This document shows, piece by piece, positions 32,645-34,151 of a stretch of DNA of 34,151 nucleotides. The DNA lies in assembly GCF_052088025.1 (NCBI RefSeq), contig NZ_JBQCYD010000024.1, positions 1 to 34,151 of the forward strand, given 5' to 3'. How positions within the stretch are numbered: the first letter of the stretch is position 1; every line of letters begins with the position of its first letter. Both the position numbers and the translations under genes were made by a program. A model generated the notes under the pieces. That model saw only the letters and a program-made list of their open reading frames with translations. It was not told the DNA's origin and searched no databases. Source of the stretch: Anaeromonas sp052088025 (lineage in GTDB: Bacteria; Bacillota; Clostridia; Tissierellales; SIT17).

Positions 32645-33745
32645 TTACTCAATATCATAATTTTTTATTGCATTTTTAAGGTCTTCTTTTATCTCATTAA
32701 CTAAGTTTTTAGGTGATAGCACTCTCACATACAAGGCATATCGTAAAGCCCACCTTCTCATTGCCATCCTATTACTTTTAACACGTACAATTATTTGATC
32801 ATCCTTTTTTGCCTGTACATTTATATCTTCAAGTTTAAACCAATCAATAAATTCATTTAAAAATTCTTTTTTTAGGCTTAACTTAACATATTCAGATCCT
32901 CCTCCAAACATGTAAATATTCTCTTGCATATAATCATTTAGGTTGAAGTTTTCTCCTAGACCCTCAACTTCTTTTTTAAGCTTTCTTCTTTTATTTGTTA
33001 TTTTAATATTTATAATTCTATCGACCCTAAAAATAGAAACATCATCAAAGGAATCATTATTACAAATTAAATAATATCGCCCATTTGATGCCACCATATA
33101 GTAAGGATTGATAGTATATTTTCTTTCCTCTCTTTGAGAGTCCTTTCTAGTTTCTAAGGATATTTTATTTCCTACAAGATTATAAGTAAGATAGTTGAAA
33201 GAAATTTTTTTAGATTCATTAATTGCCTTATCTAGTTCTCTTATATTATCAAATAATGTTTTATCTTTTAATTTCTTACCCTTATTATTGCTATTAGACA
33301 TAGAATAGATATTACCCATTTTTGAGTTAAAATGTTTGCTAGATAATCCTTCTAGTTTTTCAATTAAATTTCTTTTTTCTTCAATAGGAATTTGTTTTGA
33401 AAATAAAATACTGTCTATAATTAAAAGTAACTCTGGATGGAAAAGTTTATGTTGGTAATAAATATTAGTGATTCTTCTTTTTACTTCATCAATAACTTCT
33501 ATATTATTATCATAATAATTATCTTCAGCAGCGAGCCTAATAACTCTATCACCTAATTCATAATAGTCTATCATTCTTTCAAGATTGCTCTGAATTGTTT
33601 GTCTTCGAATCTTTGTATAGCCATACTTTTTTTCTAATATTTCTATAATGTTTTGCTGAGTTAAAGGATGATTTTTATCTGAGTATCTTTTTAAAACATC
33701 TAATAAATCTAATATTAAAATTCTTGATTCGTTAATTTTAATCAC
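32645..33745 (-). CDS. WYL-domain transcriptional regulator
   Basis: 366 aa. The N-terminal winged helix-turn-helix (1-110: RILILDLLDVLKRYS, NIIEILEKKYGYTKIRRQTIQSNLERM in parts) leads to a WYL domain (about 165-240: ISFNYLTYNL, KYTINPYYMVASNGRYYLICNN, FRVDRI) and a WCX-type C-terminal region. WYL proteins bind nucleotide-like ligands and often control CRISPR or BREX-like defence loci. The start is a GTG; the RBS AAGGAC is very close (one base), and no better start is seen. It precedes the nuclease cluster in the same direction and is the likely controller of it. Confidence 0.88.
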   Translation of the reverse strand: MIKINESRILILDLLDVLKRYSDKNHPLTQQNIIEILEKKYGYTKIRRQTIQSNLERMIDYYELGDRVIRLAAEDNYYDNNIEVIDEVKRRITNIYYQHKLFHPELLLIIDSILFSKQIPIEEKRNLIEKLEGLSSKHFNSKMGNIYSMSNSNNKGKKLKDKTLFDNIRELDKAINESKKISFNYLTYNLVGNKISLETRKDSQREERKYTINPYYMVASNGRYYLICNNDSFDDVSIFRVDRIINIKITNKRRKLKKEVEGLGENFNLNDYMQENIYMFGGGSEYVKLSLKKEFLNEFIDWFKLEDINVQAKKDDQIIVRVKSNRMAMRRWALRYALYVRVLSPKNLVNEIKEDLKNAIKNYDIE

Positions 33746-33827
33746 GTCCTTTTTTATCTACTAAAATGATCTGAATTTTTTATTTATATCTATTATCTCA
33801 TAATAACTCTTTTCTTTTCAGAACAGA
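33746..33827 (-). other. Gap between the WYL gene and the replication-initiator fragment
   Basis: 82 bases, AT-rich, with no clear -35/-10 pair. Nothing further recognised. Confidence 0.4.
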
Positions 33828-34151
33828 TCATATAAGCCCCTCATACCTAAGTTTCACATCTACTTCTATTTTTCTCTCATAAATAGCATTGTAAATACAG
33901 GTCTTTAAATACATAATAGTATTTTTTATCTTTGTTATCCTGCTTATCTTTTTAAACTTACCCACTGCATGTTCTACTGTAAATTGGTTTATCTTTTCTA
34001 TATCTTTTTTAAAAATAGATCTTGGTATGAAATTACCACCTATACTTATCTTATCTTTATTTATACCATCAAGTACAAGGAGTCTTATAGCTTGTCTTAC
34101 TGCATCCTTATATGAATCATCTATATGATCAATATATGCGTTTTTTAGTAT
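33828..34151 (-). CDS. Partial gene: RepA/DUF6017-like C-terminal region
   Basis: The frame is open from the window edge to a TGA at 33828-33830, giving the last 107 residues. Blocks DAVRQAIRLLV, ISIGGNFIPRSIF, IEKINQFTVEHAVGKFKKI and IKNTIMYLKTCIYNAIYE follow the pattern of the C-terminal domain (DUF6017) of RepA-N type replication initiators of plasmids and integrated elements. The start lies beyond the window. If right, the nuclease cluster borders a mobile element. The assignment rests on pattern memory only. Confidence 0.55.
   Translation of the reverse strand: MLKNAYIDHIDDSYKDAVRQAIRLLVLDGINKDKISIGGNFIPRSIFKKDIEKINQFTVEHAVGKFKKISRITKIKNTIMYLKTCIYNAIYERKIEVDVKLRYEGLI

Overview
The window is AT-rich DNA from a low-GC Firmicute. 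Gram-positive Shine-Dalgarno sites (AGGAGG, GAGGTG), frequent GTG and TTG starts, TATAAT promoter boxes and the gene families point to an anaerobic member of the Clostridia. The eut gene order resembles the one I recall from Clostridioides and related groups. The exact genus cannot be read from the sequence.

Right half of the centre (about 6.2-24.9 kb, minus strand): a full ethanolamine-utilization (eut) bacterial microcompartment locus. In transcription order it holds eutG (alcohol dehydrogenase), a promoter plus ANTAR-type leader, eutS, eutP, eutV and eutW (two-component antitermination pair), a second ANTAR-type leader with a terminator, eutA, eutB, eutC, eutL, a BMC protein with an acidic linker and extra C-terminal domain (eutK-like), eutE, eutM, a palindrome, eutT, a PduL-type phosphotransacylase, eutJ, a flavoprotein-like eut protein, eutN, a PduS-like Fe-S flavoprotein, a PduT-like BMC-T protein, a 100-aa protein, a second eutM, eutH, eutQ and a strong terminator. 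Ethanolamine enters through EutH and is split by the B12 enzyme EutBC, which EutA and EutT keep active. EutE converts the acetaldehyde to acetyl-CoA, PduL converts that to acetyl phosphate, and EutG can reduce acetaldehyde to ethanol. The shell is built from EutS, EutL, EutM x2, the EutK-like protein, EutN and the PduT-like protein. EutW senses the substrate, and EutV is expected to bind the paired hairpins and prevent termination.

Left flank (1-6.2 kb): an aldehyde dehydrogenase (plus strand), a Cys-rich four-helix-bundle protein, a MATE exporter, a cupin/HD-GYP protein, a small secreted protein and a CCA-adding enzyme (all minus). A perfect 54-bp palindrome lies at 4264-4317.

Right flank (25-30 kb): a CBS/DRTGG family II pyrophosphatase (plus), then on the minus strand a PC4/YdbC protein, a Card1-like CARF nuclease with no CRISPR locus in view, a VanZ protein, a rhomboid protease and an acidic PepSY lipoprotein.

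Far right (30.2-34.15 kb, minus): a WYL-domain regulator followed by a TTG-started 106-aa protein, a 221-aa unknown and a PD-(D/E)xK nuclease. Upstream lies the 3' end of a gene resembling the C-terminal domain of RepA-type replication initiators. This looks like an accessory, possibly defence-related, island and is the best candidate for something undescribed. No rRNA, tRNA, CRISPR array or insertion sequence was seen.
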